Assembly: GCA_022539475.1 (NCBI GenBank)
Contig: VCMS01000155.1
Location: 103,210 to 167,209, forward strand
DNA: 64,000 bases
Direction of reading: 5' to 3'
From: Gracilaria domingensis
Taxonomy: Eukaryota > Rhodophyta > Florideophyceae > Gracilariales > Gracilariaceae
Shown: positions 55,246-64,000 of the stretch, one piece after another
Layout: each line of letters opens with the position of its first letter
How positions within the stretch are numbered: position 1 is the first letter of the stretch
Position numbers and translations under genes: made by a program
Notes under the pieces: generated by a model
Told to the model about the DNA's origin: nothing
What the model saw: the letters and a program-made list of their open reading frames with translations, nothing else
Database searches by the model: none

Positions 55246-55624
55246 AATTGGTTGGTGTTCGGACTTCTAACCTAGGAGGACCAAACGACCTACACGTGTA
55301 GGTAACTTTCGAGCTCACTCTGATGGTCAGTGTTCAATGGAATCAGTTTAGTCGGCGGCTCAGCGGTGCCGGTTGAGATTCATTACATACTATGATCCTT
55401 TGGTCGGCAATTTGTAAGGAAAAATACTGCTTCACTCGAACACAAACACGTGGGCTCGTATTCAATGTACAGTGTCTGAAACGCGTAGATATCTAAATTT
55501 CTTTTTTTCCCGCAAGCCAGAAGTAAACATTTTAACGTGTGGTCTGGCTTGCTGGTCAAAAAAAGAGCATACGAAGGCTATGTAGAATCAATAAAGCTCC
55601 ATTTGAACACAACGTTTAACATCT
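55246..55624. other. Stretch without a recognised gene; one hairpin
   Basis: Contains GCAAGCCAGA / TCTGGCTTGC inverted words around 55,513-55,554, close to the downstream end of the Tc1/mariner relic and possibly its inverted terminus. Confidence 0.4.
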
Positions 55625-56400
55625 TTATCTTGGATATAGCAACACGAAATAAATATAGAGCCGCCAACTTCTATACGATCCACAATATCTAAACGTGCCC
55701 ACAGATCTCATGAGTACTTTCTTAGTAGTCCCTTTACCCTCAATAGTCTTCAGTAGACCATTAGGCATAGAATGATATAAAGAAAGTATATATCCATCGC
55801 TGATTTCTTCCCAGCACTGCACCACCGTCTTAGCCAACTCCTCAATATCTTCAAACTGCCTGCCACCCTCATAAACCTTCCGGTCAAGCCATCCCCACAC
55901 GTTTTCGATAGAGTTTAAGTCCGGAGACTTAGCAGGCTAGTCCAAAACATCAACCTCTCTATCCAGCAACCACTCTTTTGTGTAGTTTGACCTGTGAAAA
56001 GAGGCATCATCATGCAAAAATTTCCATCTCTGCCCCACAACATTGCGAAGCAAAGGGTAAGAGCGTACGACCCAGAGTTTCACAGTACTTTTCCGAGTCT
56101 TACTTGCCTTCCAAATAACTCAGATCACTAACACTATAGTACGATATACCCTTCAAATCATCAACGATGCACCTCCTTGCTGTCGCTCCGAGAAAACGTC
56201 AGCAGAGATTTGTAAATCGTGTCGATAGTAAGCATGTCTGTCCGGACCATCAAGATTAAATTTCTTCTCGTTGCTGAAGAAAATTCGTTTCCACTTGATA
56301 TCCCCAAACTGTAGCTTTGAACGTGCCCATTCAACTGGACTTTCCCTATGAATGTTTTTCAAATACGGGTCCTTAGGCATGTTCTTGTAACGAAAGTGTG
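55625..56400 (-). pseudogene. Tc1/mariner transposase relic (DD34E)
   Basis: Minus-strand pieces. WKRIFFSNEKKFNLDGPDRH lies near 56,250 (first acidic motif, with N replacing the usual D in FSDE). HDDASFHRSNYTKEW lies near 56,000 (second Asp), and SPDLNSIENVWGWLDRK near 55,890 (Glu). The second Asp and the Glu are 34 residues apart, which indicates the Tc1 group. The N-terminal helix-turn-helix half is not found, and one or more stops interrupt the rest. The C-terminal part (55,625-55,900) is well preserved. Confidence 0.85.
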
Positions 56401-58278
56401 CAGTATTTAAAAAAATCTGTTGAACTCTTCAAACAGATATCGGCAATTCATATTAGTTCTGTATGTATGCCGCTATGCATTGAAAACGAGTGATTTGTGG
56501 AACAATTGCCCATGTGATACAGTACGTATCGGGAGAAAACCCGAAGCGGTCTTGAGGCGACGGAGTTGGCTGTGGCTCGAGGGAACGACTGTAATGAATC
56601 CGTACGGGGAGTAAGGAGGAAGCACCGGGCGGTCAGCGGGGAGAGTGGGCGGTTGGTATCACCAAGCACGTTCAGGAGCGTGCGAAAGGGTACAAACGGC
56701 CTAATAAACCTTATAGTACTTAGCCTAACGGTCTGTCGGTAGCGCTACTTGACGAACAAGACTTACGGCAAAGGGTGCTTGGTGTTTACAACGTAAGGTC
56801 ATGGCGAGGTTGGGGTTCACCTAAATATCGGGTAAACTGGCCTCTGTACGACCTCCAGGTAGTAACTTACAGTACTATACTACGCCCGTCAACGTCCGAC
56901 TGGCACACGTGTCCAACATACGCTTGGGTCCGACGTTTGATGTGGGGACAACTACGCGTTCAAGTAACCGCTCGGGCCAGCCCTACACGTACGACACGGC
57001 ACTCCTCACAACCCACTCCGTCCGCAGCGATCAACCAGATCGTACTATACGACAGCCCACACGGTAGTCTTGGACAGTTTAACATTTCTAGGCGCAAATG
57101 CGCGCATTTGGGCAGGGTGCGAGCGATTGAGGAACGTTTGGATACCTCCACGACTTTACCCAAGCCCTTCTGCGATGCTTCGCTGAAAAAGGCCGTGGCT
57201 GTGGTACGCGAAGATTAAACCTTTCTCAGTGTTGGTTAAAAGTTTGCCTCGATGCTTTTTTTTGCATTGTGGGACACTTCAAGTTGTTTTCGCGATTGCT
57301 CTTGTGACTCTATGTAAGTGCGGAAAATTAAAGTAATGATGGGCTTTTGATTGCAAAGTTAGGTTCAATAGAATTTCTTGGGTTGTAAAACCTTTTCTGG
57401 ATCTATATATGTTTTGATGCATTGTTCTTAAGTTTACTTGAAGGTTTTTTCGTCGTTTAGTGATTTACATAGCGATGTTTGTAGACTTTTATGCGCAGTG
57501 AGATTACATATGCTCATTTTCTCTCTATTGTTATCTGGTTCTCAATAGGACTTAAAAAGATTTTTGGATCTATAGCAATTTCGAGGACTGTAGACCCTCG
57601 AGCAGGGCGCCACACGTTGAGTAAAAGCAAAACTATCAGGCGTTTGCGAAGCCGTGACACCGTTACAGAAGACGAGGAGAGCACCACAATAAAATTTCTC
57701 TGGAGCCTATAAATTTATTGTTCTTGTGCAACGCTGCTTGCGACTTTTACACAAGGCCCGTGACACGGTGGCACGACCGTGGCACGCTGTAGCAATTTGA
57801 AAGTTTTGGAATGTATTGTTTAACGCTTACTTATTTTTTAGAAGTTTTGGACTTTTGAAGTTTAGGTAAAATATTAGGACTTTCAGATAGTTCCAGAATT
57901 TGTCTACGGACAACTAAATATTTCAGAAAAGAGTGGCTTGTCGGGGAGGCACTTCTAGCTTATCCTTCCGATCTGCACTTGAGCGGAGAGGAAGAGAGAC
58001 CGTGTGCGCCCTCCGCGCAACAGCTTAAATAAACTATATTTAATTAAGTAGGCGTACTGTACAAAGAGTAGTGTAACTATAGTAAACTTACTATACAAAT
58101 ACATGTAACAATAAACATTCGATCAAGTCCTAACAAAAATAATTAGATATATCCCAAATTCAATAAACATTTTGTTCTGAACAACTCCTTGTTTTGTCCT
58201 AGACAAAACCCAAATTAAGATTCATTACTACGGCTTTAAAGTCCTTAATCGTCTTCGATTAACGTCATATATAGGCAA
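56401..58278. other. Stretch without a recognised gene
   Basis: A 147-codon plus-strand frame (56,775-57,218) has no recognisable motif and biased composition. From about 57,230 on, the sequence is AT-rich with only short frames. The 3' LTR of gypsy element C may lie in the right part, but I cannot match it. Confidence 0.4.
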
Positions 58279-58317
58279 CAGCAATTAATCACTGATCCGA
58301 TCAGTGATTAATTGCTG
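58279..58317. repeat. Perfect palindrome, 19-bp arms
   Basis: CAGCAATTAATCACTGATC and its exact complement around a single C, at the end of a small minus-strand frame. It could be a terminator-like hairpin, a transposon end, or an inverted-duplication footprint. Confidence 0.95.
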
Positions 58318-58604
58318 TCCGACCCACCGTTCGCAATAGGATGATTCTCGAAGAGTCCGGGTGGATTAGGGAAGATAACCATATCAAGACGCGATTCGAG
58401 TTCAAGACAGAAATTGTAATCATCTGGAAGTTCTTCGAATTGTACAAAAGCATCTTCAATAGCATCCATGAATGTATCGTCACGTTCAGGGTGTAGATGA
58501 GCAAATTGTGACACAATAAAGCAGTAAAGGAATAAGATGAATTCCTCAGCTATAGTTTCCATAATACCATTATCATACGAATTGGAAAACCTACGGAGTA
58601 ACAA
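58308..58604 (-). CDS. Unrecognised small acidic ORF
   Basis: 98 codons, acidic (HPERDDTFMDAIEDAFVQFE), of plausible protein composition. No family recognised. It lies just beyond the chromodomain-like end of gypsy element C and overlaps the perfect palindrome at its 3' end. Confidence 0.3.
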   Translation of the reverse strand: MLLRRFSNSYDNGIMETIAEEFILFLYCFIVSQFAHLHPERDDTFMDAIEDAFVQFEELPDDYNFCLELESRLDMVIFPNPPGLFENHPIANGGSDSN

Positions 58605-58799
58605 AGCGGACTATTCCGTAAAGAATGGTCTTCGAAATTGTAAGTAAGCAAAGCAAATGTGACAAGAGGCCCACGCGAGACGGAATCTTTCGTTGAGATC
58701 CTCCGTAGTGCCCTTCAAACCTAAGCAACATCCTTTGTCCACCAAGATCAATACGTCCGTAGAATTAGCCCGCGATACAACAACGCCTGCTGATTGGTA

Positions 58800-59237
58800 T
58801 CAATTTGTTGTTTTCCACAATGATGTGTATTCCTCAATTAACTTCGGTTCGGCTGATGTGATAAGGGTTTCACTGTCGATCCATTGATTCTCAGTGTCGT
58901 CTGTGTTTTTATAGTGAACGAGGCATTGGAGACGACTGCTGCGAATGTGGTGGTCGAGAATCTTCTCAATGCGACTGTCAGGAACATTGATGAGCTTTTC
59001 TGCATTCGTCATGGTTGTATTCTTGCGACTAAACTTTGTTGTGTCATCTTGCTGTACAAATGGCTTAAGCAGTGATACATGGAAGGTGTGGTGAATTCGT
59101 TCCAACTGTTTCTGTAGTTCCAATTCACAAGACCTGTCTTCAGCTAGGACGTTACGTACGGCATATGGTCGTATACACTTCCTAGATAACTTCTTCGTTC
59201 GGCCTTTCTTCAAATTCAAGGTCTTTGTTGAAAGCAT
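58800..59237 (-). pseudogene. Element C: integrase C-terminal tail
   Basis: MLSTKTLNLKKGRTKKLSRK, then CIRPYAV and RIHHTFHVSLLKPF, match the gypsy integrase tail (L-S-T-K...K-L-S...I-G-P-Y...F-H-V-S-x-L-K-P). IEKILDHHIRSSRLQCLVHY then resembles a chromodomain. Confidence 0.8.
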
Positions 59238-59399
59238 AACCTTGTCACCAACTTTAAATGATTGTCACTGACGTGTGGCATTGATGTCGTCTGTCATTTT
59301 TAGATTGGTGGCTTCGATCGAGGCCTTTGCAACTTCGGTTGCATACTTGATGTTATCAATGAATTTTCCTATTGCATAATTGTTGATCTCGGTTTCGTC

Positions 59400-59884
59400 A
59401 TTATGGAGAAAATCCGAAATCGCCCAGAGAGGTGAACTGATGTCCGGATGATATCCCCCAGATAACCCATATCAGAAATACGAAACCTGAAGATTTCCAT
59501 TTGATCTCCTTAAGATGTCCACATGATATACGTAAATGATGCTCAGATGATGCATGAAGTATATCCAAATGATAACCGCCTGATATGCATATGATGTACG
59601 AAGAGATGTCCATTGGCTTTTGTGATGTCCAAATGATGCACCCTGGATTTTCGGACATCCATGGGACATATCTTCGTGCATCATATGAATATCTTTGGAA
59701 TATATTTTGTACATCCAAGGTACATGTAAAGGGCATCAATTAGGCGCATCCAACGGGGTACCACGGCATATCATTCGGATATCCTGGATGCGCAGGAGAT
59801 ATCCAACTGACATCCCATGGATGTCCCAAATTTTCATCCGATGGACATCCATTGCGCATCACTTTATCTCACAGGGTCGTGACT
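59400..59884. mobile_element. Fold-back/MITE-like insertion in element C's integrase
   Basis: About 480 bp of short inverted words (GGATATCC, GGACATCC, GATGTCC and ATGATAT variants, more than ten) that interrupt integrase homology. On the right the reading LKFGYNNDINDATNGTQFFL, then QYGQHP, stops near 59,882. The integrase tail resumes at about 59,400. The two ends have weak inverted similarity (GAGAGGTGAACTGATG against GAGATAAAGTGATG). No coding capacity. Confidence 0.65.
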
Positions 59885-60967
59885 GGATGTTGACCATACT
59901 GCAGGAAAAATTGTGTTCCATTGGTTGCATCATTTATATCATTATTGTACCCAAATTTAAGACCAGGGAGGTAGATGTCTCAATCGTTTTGAGTCTAACT
60001 GATGAAGAATCCTAACATTTCCTCCAATGTCTTAAAAGCACGTTCTGATTGTCCATCGGTATGTGGTTGAAACGTGGAAGAAAGATTTAGTTCTACGCGT
60101 AGGATTTGCATAAGTTCTTTCCCCAAGTTTTCTGTCAATCGTGAATCTCTGTCCGATATTATCTTTCGGGGTAAGCCATGATGTTTATAAACCTCTCGGT
60201 AGAAGACTTCGGCTGTATCTTTAGCATTAACATTGCTTTTAATGGCTATACAATGAGTTCGTTTTCATAATCTATCCACCACAACAAAGATTGAGCACAT
60301 TCCATCTTTGGTCTTTGGTAGATCAAATATGAAATCCATTGAGATAACTTCCCATCTCTTACTCGGTGGAGGGATCGCTGGAAGAAATCCCATCATCTTT
60401 TGATTGGTACTCTTGGCAGCTTGGCATTCAGGACAGTTTTCTTATAAATACTTTGATATCTTTATTCATTCCAGGCCAGAAGAAATATCTTTTTGTTAGA
60501 CATATAGTTCTTTGACTTCCTCTATGAGCACTAAGTATGGATTTATGGTTGTCATTCAAGATATGTTTTCTTATTTCTCCTTCAGGATTGCATAGGCGAT
60601 TTTCAAAATATAATCTCTTCTTTTTCAAATGAAATGATTCCGTGGTATTTTGAATTACATCTTTAAAGATTTCATCTTTTTCATAGCATTTTCGTAAATT
60701 TGTTAAAATGCCATCCTTTATCTTTATGAATGTAATATTCATAAATTTTGGGATGATCTCTGAAGAAATGTTCTGTTGTTCCTTGTGCTTTTTTGATAAA
60801 ACGGCAGCAACTGTATTATATTTACCTTTTATGTATTTGTTTTCGTAATCAATCCTTTGCATGAATCCCACCCATCTTGCTTGCTTTTTTGATAGCGCTT
60901 TTTGTGATTGTAAGTATTTCAGAGGGTGATGATCAGTATAAATTATAAATTTTGATCCATATAAATA

Positions 60968-61303
60968 TTATCTCCATTCTTCGAGAGCAAACACTGTAGC
61001 TCGTAGTTCGCGTTCATGCTTAGAATATCCTTGTTCCGCGCTAGATAGCTTTCTTGAAGCATATGCAACTGGCCGGCTTCCTTTCTCATCCGCTTGTGTA
61101 AGAACTGCATCAATGCCAATTTGGGATGCATCCGCTGTTATTTCATATGGTTTGGTTGGAGCTGCACACCTTAGCACTGATGCATTTCTTAATGCTTCCT
61201 TAAGAACACAAACGCTTTTTGTTGTTATTCTTTCCATTGAAAGCGAATATTTTTCTTTGTGAGATCTGATAATGGAGCTGCTTACATCAGGAGTCTTTGA
61301 CAA
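60968..61303 (-). pseudogene. Element C: RNase H
   Basis: EITADASQIGIDAVLTQADE has the D-A-S motif. RPVAYASRKLSSAEQGYSKH and ERELRATVFALEEWR follow, the standard gypsy RNase H blocks. Confidence 0.85.
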
Positions 61304-61367
61304 ATCCTGTATAATAGTTACACAATCCTAGAAAACTTTAGACCTCAGTACCATTAGAGGGTACTTC

Positions 61368-61964
61368 CTAATTGCCAACTGCTTCCGTTTTCTTGGAACT
61401 AACTCTTATGGCCTCCACAGTTATGATATGTCTAAGGTATTCAATTAAATTCTTTATGAAGGCACATTTAGATAGTTTTCCATAGAGCTCATGTTTCTTC
61501 AGATTTTCAAATACGGTTCTTAGGTGTTTTAGATGTTCTTCTTTCCTTTTACTGTAGATAAGAATATCGTCCAGATAAAGGAATAAGAATTCATCTAGAT
61601 GTTTACGGATTACTATATTCATGTATGTTTGAAAACATCCTGGGGCTCCTGTGAGTCCAAAGTGTGTTACTAGATATTCGAACTGTCCGTATCTTGTTCG
61701 AAAAGCAGTTTTTTCAATTTCGCCTTCTCTAACTTTTATCTGATTATACCCAGATCTTAGATCTATAGCAAAGAAATATTTTGCAGCTCCTATCTGATCC
61801 AATACTTCGTCGATTCTTGGAAGAGGCACTTGATTCTTAATTGTTTCTTTGTTTAATGCACGATAGTCAACACACATCCTTAAAGCCCCATCCTTTTTCT
61901 TTTCAAATGAAACTGAACTTCCCCAAGGACTTATACTTGGCCTTATGAAGCCATGATTTAACAC
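61368..61964 (-). pseudogene. Element C: reverse transcriptase
   Basis: A 198-residue frame with [51 protein letters not shown] and [20 protein letters not shown] (YxDD box). Well preserved at the motif level. Confidence 0.9.
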
Positions 61965-62023
61965 TTAAATTAACTGCTTTTTCATTTCTTGTAACTCCAA
62001 TTTGGATAGGTTATATCCCTACA

Positions 62024-62290
62024 AACCCCGGTCATGGCCGAAATATGGCCCATAATTGACCGAAATGTTGACGTATAAGTCGAAGTTTTGTGAGAACGCT
62101 TATCTCACCAAGATATGTATTTCTTGTTTTTTAATGAAGCCACATATGGGCCATATTTCGGCCATATTTGGGCCACATGAATGAAAACGAAAACCTCTTA
62201 TCTTGACCGTATATAAGCTTTCGCGAGGTTCTGACTTCTACGCCATCATTTCCATCACATATCGGCCATATTTTGGCCATAACCGGGGTT
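62024..62290. mobile_element. 267-bp MITE in element C
   Basis: Terminal inverted repeats of about 27 bp: AACCCCGGTCATGGCC at the left, and the complement of AACCCCGGTTATGGCC at the right, each followed by (A/G)AAATATGGCC. The interior repeats GGCCATATTT. No coding capacity. It sits between the protease side and the RT of element C. I could not define a target duplication with certainty. Confidence 0.85.
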
Positions 62291-63132
62291 CATAGTGTGT
62301 TTATATATATATACGTCCCATTTTAGGATTTGCTCTTTCTTTCAGATTGATTTTCGTTTCCATCTCACGACCAGGAGGCAACCTTTTTGGTAGTTCTTTA
62401 GGGACAACTACTTGATATTCTTCTAAAAACTCTTTTAGTTGGATATCCATTTCGTGTTTCTTAACTTCAGGATCCACTTGGTTCTTTTTAGGCTTCACCA
62501 TTATATGTTATACCATCTTATTTTTCTTTACAAGTGTTACGAATGGTTTACTGGTAAGTAAAAACGTCGGCCGGGATGACAAGCCATACTTGCCAGTCTC
62601 TGCGTTCAGAACTATCAACTCACGTCCTGTATTGACTAACATTTTATTCGACTTCCAATCAATGAGTGGATTGACATTCGATAACCAAGATTTATCTAAG
62701 ATAACGTCAAAAAAACTCGGGTCTACGACATATGGTTTAATATCGAATTTTAGTTTGTCAATTCAAACGGTAAGCTGATTTGAACGTTTGTCCATAGGGA
62801 CAAGAGTTCCATCCAACAACTCGCTTGTAATTCTGACTTGGTCCTTTTCAGATTCAATCTTTCTTCAAAATCTTTGGAGATAATCGTCTCCTGAGAACCT
62901 CTATCTACTAGGCTAAGGCATGCGTGTGGTTCTTGAATATCTATTTTCGCTTTGAAGATGAACAACGTCGGCCTCCGAAATATTTTTTCATACTTAAAAG
63001 GATGAAAAATACATACTTTGATAGCGCTTATATTTCTTTTTAATTATATATTTTTTATGTCTTTTTCAACAATTTCATAGTCATTACTTAATGCAACATC
63101 CCGCGCTAACATATTGGTGGTTAGCGCTTTGC

Positions 63133-63753
63133 TTAGTTTTTTGGCTTATAAGTTTTCTGAACCCTATTTTCATAGTGAGTCTTTGCAAAGCATCCTTTCT
63201 TTTTACAAATGAAACATAATTTGTTATTCCAACATCGTTTTTTATCGTCCGTAGATATTATTTGTCTCCTCATTTTTATATTGCCAATTTGCATAGGAAC
63301 AGGTCCTGGATTTTTACCATGTTCACCACCAGAGCGATTTATGTTCCAAGGACCGCTACGGAATATGTTGTCTAATTTATCGGCAAATTTCATAGCTTCC
63401 TGAACTGTTGATGGTTCTGCTCTTTCTACTCCAATTCGGGTGCTTGTTCTCAAGCCCTGGCTGTAATGAAATAACTGTTCTACTTGAGTCATTGTAGGAA
63501 TTTGCAATAGCAATCTTGTGCATTCTTGATTATAGGATCGCAGAGTACTAAACTTCCATATTGGTTCTAGTTCACATAGGTTTCTTCTAGCCGTCAACTC
63601 TCTATTGACTGGTTCGAAGTATTGTAAAAGGTTTTCTTTAAATTCATTAAATGATATAAGTTGGTCACCATCAATTGTAGTTAACTCCCACCACTGCAAT
63701 GCGTCTTCACTCATATAACTGACAGCATATTTTACTTTCTGTTCACTATTCAT
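63133..63753 (-). pseudogene. Element C: gag
   Basis: A 206-residue frame starting MNSEQKVKYAVSYMSEDALQ, with WWELTTIDGDQLISFNEFKE and then a LLQYFEP stretch (retrotransposon gag capsid block). The C-terminal CFICKKKGCFAKTH is a CCHC-like knuckle. Confidence 0.8.
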
Positions 63754-64000
63754 ACATAAAGTACATCTTATTTATATTTACTTAATGCTTAGTTGTAAAA
63801 TATTTGATGACGTCACTAATTGTATCAATTGTTTCCTTCGGATTCTGGTTGATCTTCGCAGTTGGATCACCCGTTGGCAACCTGGCGACGCTGGCAAACT
63901 CTCGGTAGGCGCTAACACGAAGCTAATGATCTTCTGTAAGGATATGATGGCAGTAAGCCAAAACGTCCTTACACCACAGGTCGTAAGAATGGCGGGTGTA
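63754..64000. other. Leader side of element C, window edge
   Basis: No gene. It should be the untranslated leader of element C. A primer-binding site and the 5' LTR could be here or beyond the edge. Confidence 0.4.

Larger units (their letters stand above)
58800..63753 (-). mobile_element. Element C: Ty3/gypsy LTR retrotransposon, broken, with nested insertions
   Basis: Minus-strand parts, from high to low coordinates: gag (63,133-63,753, with CCHC-like CFICKKKGCFAKTH), protease (62,750-62,965, SLVDRGSQETII), RT (61,368-61,964), RNase H (60,968-61,303, EITADASQIGIDAVLTQADE), integrase zinc finger and core (60,000-60,900, KRYFFWPGMNKDIKVF), and an integrase tail with chromodomain-like end (58,800-59,237). 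Neither LTR is identified, and the 5' LTR probably lies past the window edge. Broken at about half a dozen points and interrupted by two small transposons (59.4-59.9 and 62.0-62.3 kb). It belongs to a different gypsy lineage from elements A and B. Confidence 0.85.

Noticed and set aside
57491-57712. 73-codon frame as a gene
   Set aside because: AT-rich surroundings, no motif, length expected by chance.

Overview
The window is repeat-rich nuclear DNA from a eukaryote with few introns. The two genes that look whole (a ribulose-phosphate 3-epimerase and a HAD-family phosphatase) are uninterrupted by introns. Most of the rest is layered transposon debris. A red alga is my best guess for the host, but nothing in the sequence proves it. 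I see no rRNA, tRNA or CRISPR array.

Layout. 1-1,060: one unrecognised short ORF. About 1,100-8,500: a minus-strand Ty3/gypsy chromovirus-type element (element A), broken. 8,750-9,029 and 19,270-20,807: two halves of a decayed minus-strand gene related to the methyltransferase gene at 41.3-43.7 kb. They are separated by a second LTR element (element B, 9,030-19,269), whose 989/990-bp LTRs are about 98% identical. 21,084-21,902: an old, lone LTR-like relic. 22-24.3 kb: no recognised gene. 24.3-26.4 kb: a decayed hAT transposase. 27.0-28.4 kb and 52.0-55.2 kb: the front (gag, protease) and back (integrase, RT, RNase H) of what appears to be a single Ty1/copia element, split by about 23.6 kb and flanked by an 80-bp direct repeat. 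55.6-56.4 kb: a Tc1/mariner relic. 58.8-63.8 kb: a second, broken minus-strand gypsy element (element C), carrying a fold-back insertion and a 267-bp MITE.

The most interesting part lies inside the split copia element (28.4-52.0 kb). Its left third carries a decayed coiled-coil gene, three tandem long hairpins, the epimerase, a Rossmann-fold gene and a tail-to-tail pair of HAD phosphatase genes (one a pseudogene). Its right two thirds look like a large DNA transposon with an unusual gene set. A Plavaka-type (KDZ/CMC-related) transposase converges on an unknown repeat/coiled-coil protein. Two gene clusters then diverge from a 2.1-kb symmetric control region. One encodes a ParB-like domain and a 2-oxoglutarate/Fe(II) dioxygenase. 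The other encodes a beta-class DNA amino-methyltransferase followed by a SET-domain histone-methyltransferase-like protein. The control region has an 85-bp near-identical inverted repeat next to both gene starts and four 32-bp palindromes arranged symmetrically between them. The likely picture is a mobile element carrying its own chromatin- and DNA-modifying enzymes, perhaps with a ParB/palindrome segregation or regulatory module. A second, decayed copy of the methyltransferase gene in the same window suggests a dispersed family. Most genes of this copy are interrupted, so it is probably not active now.
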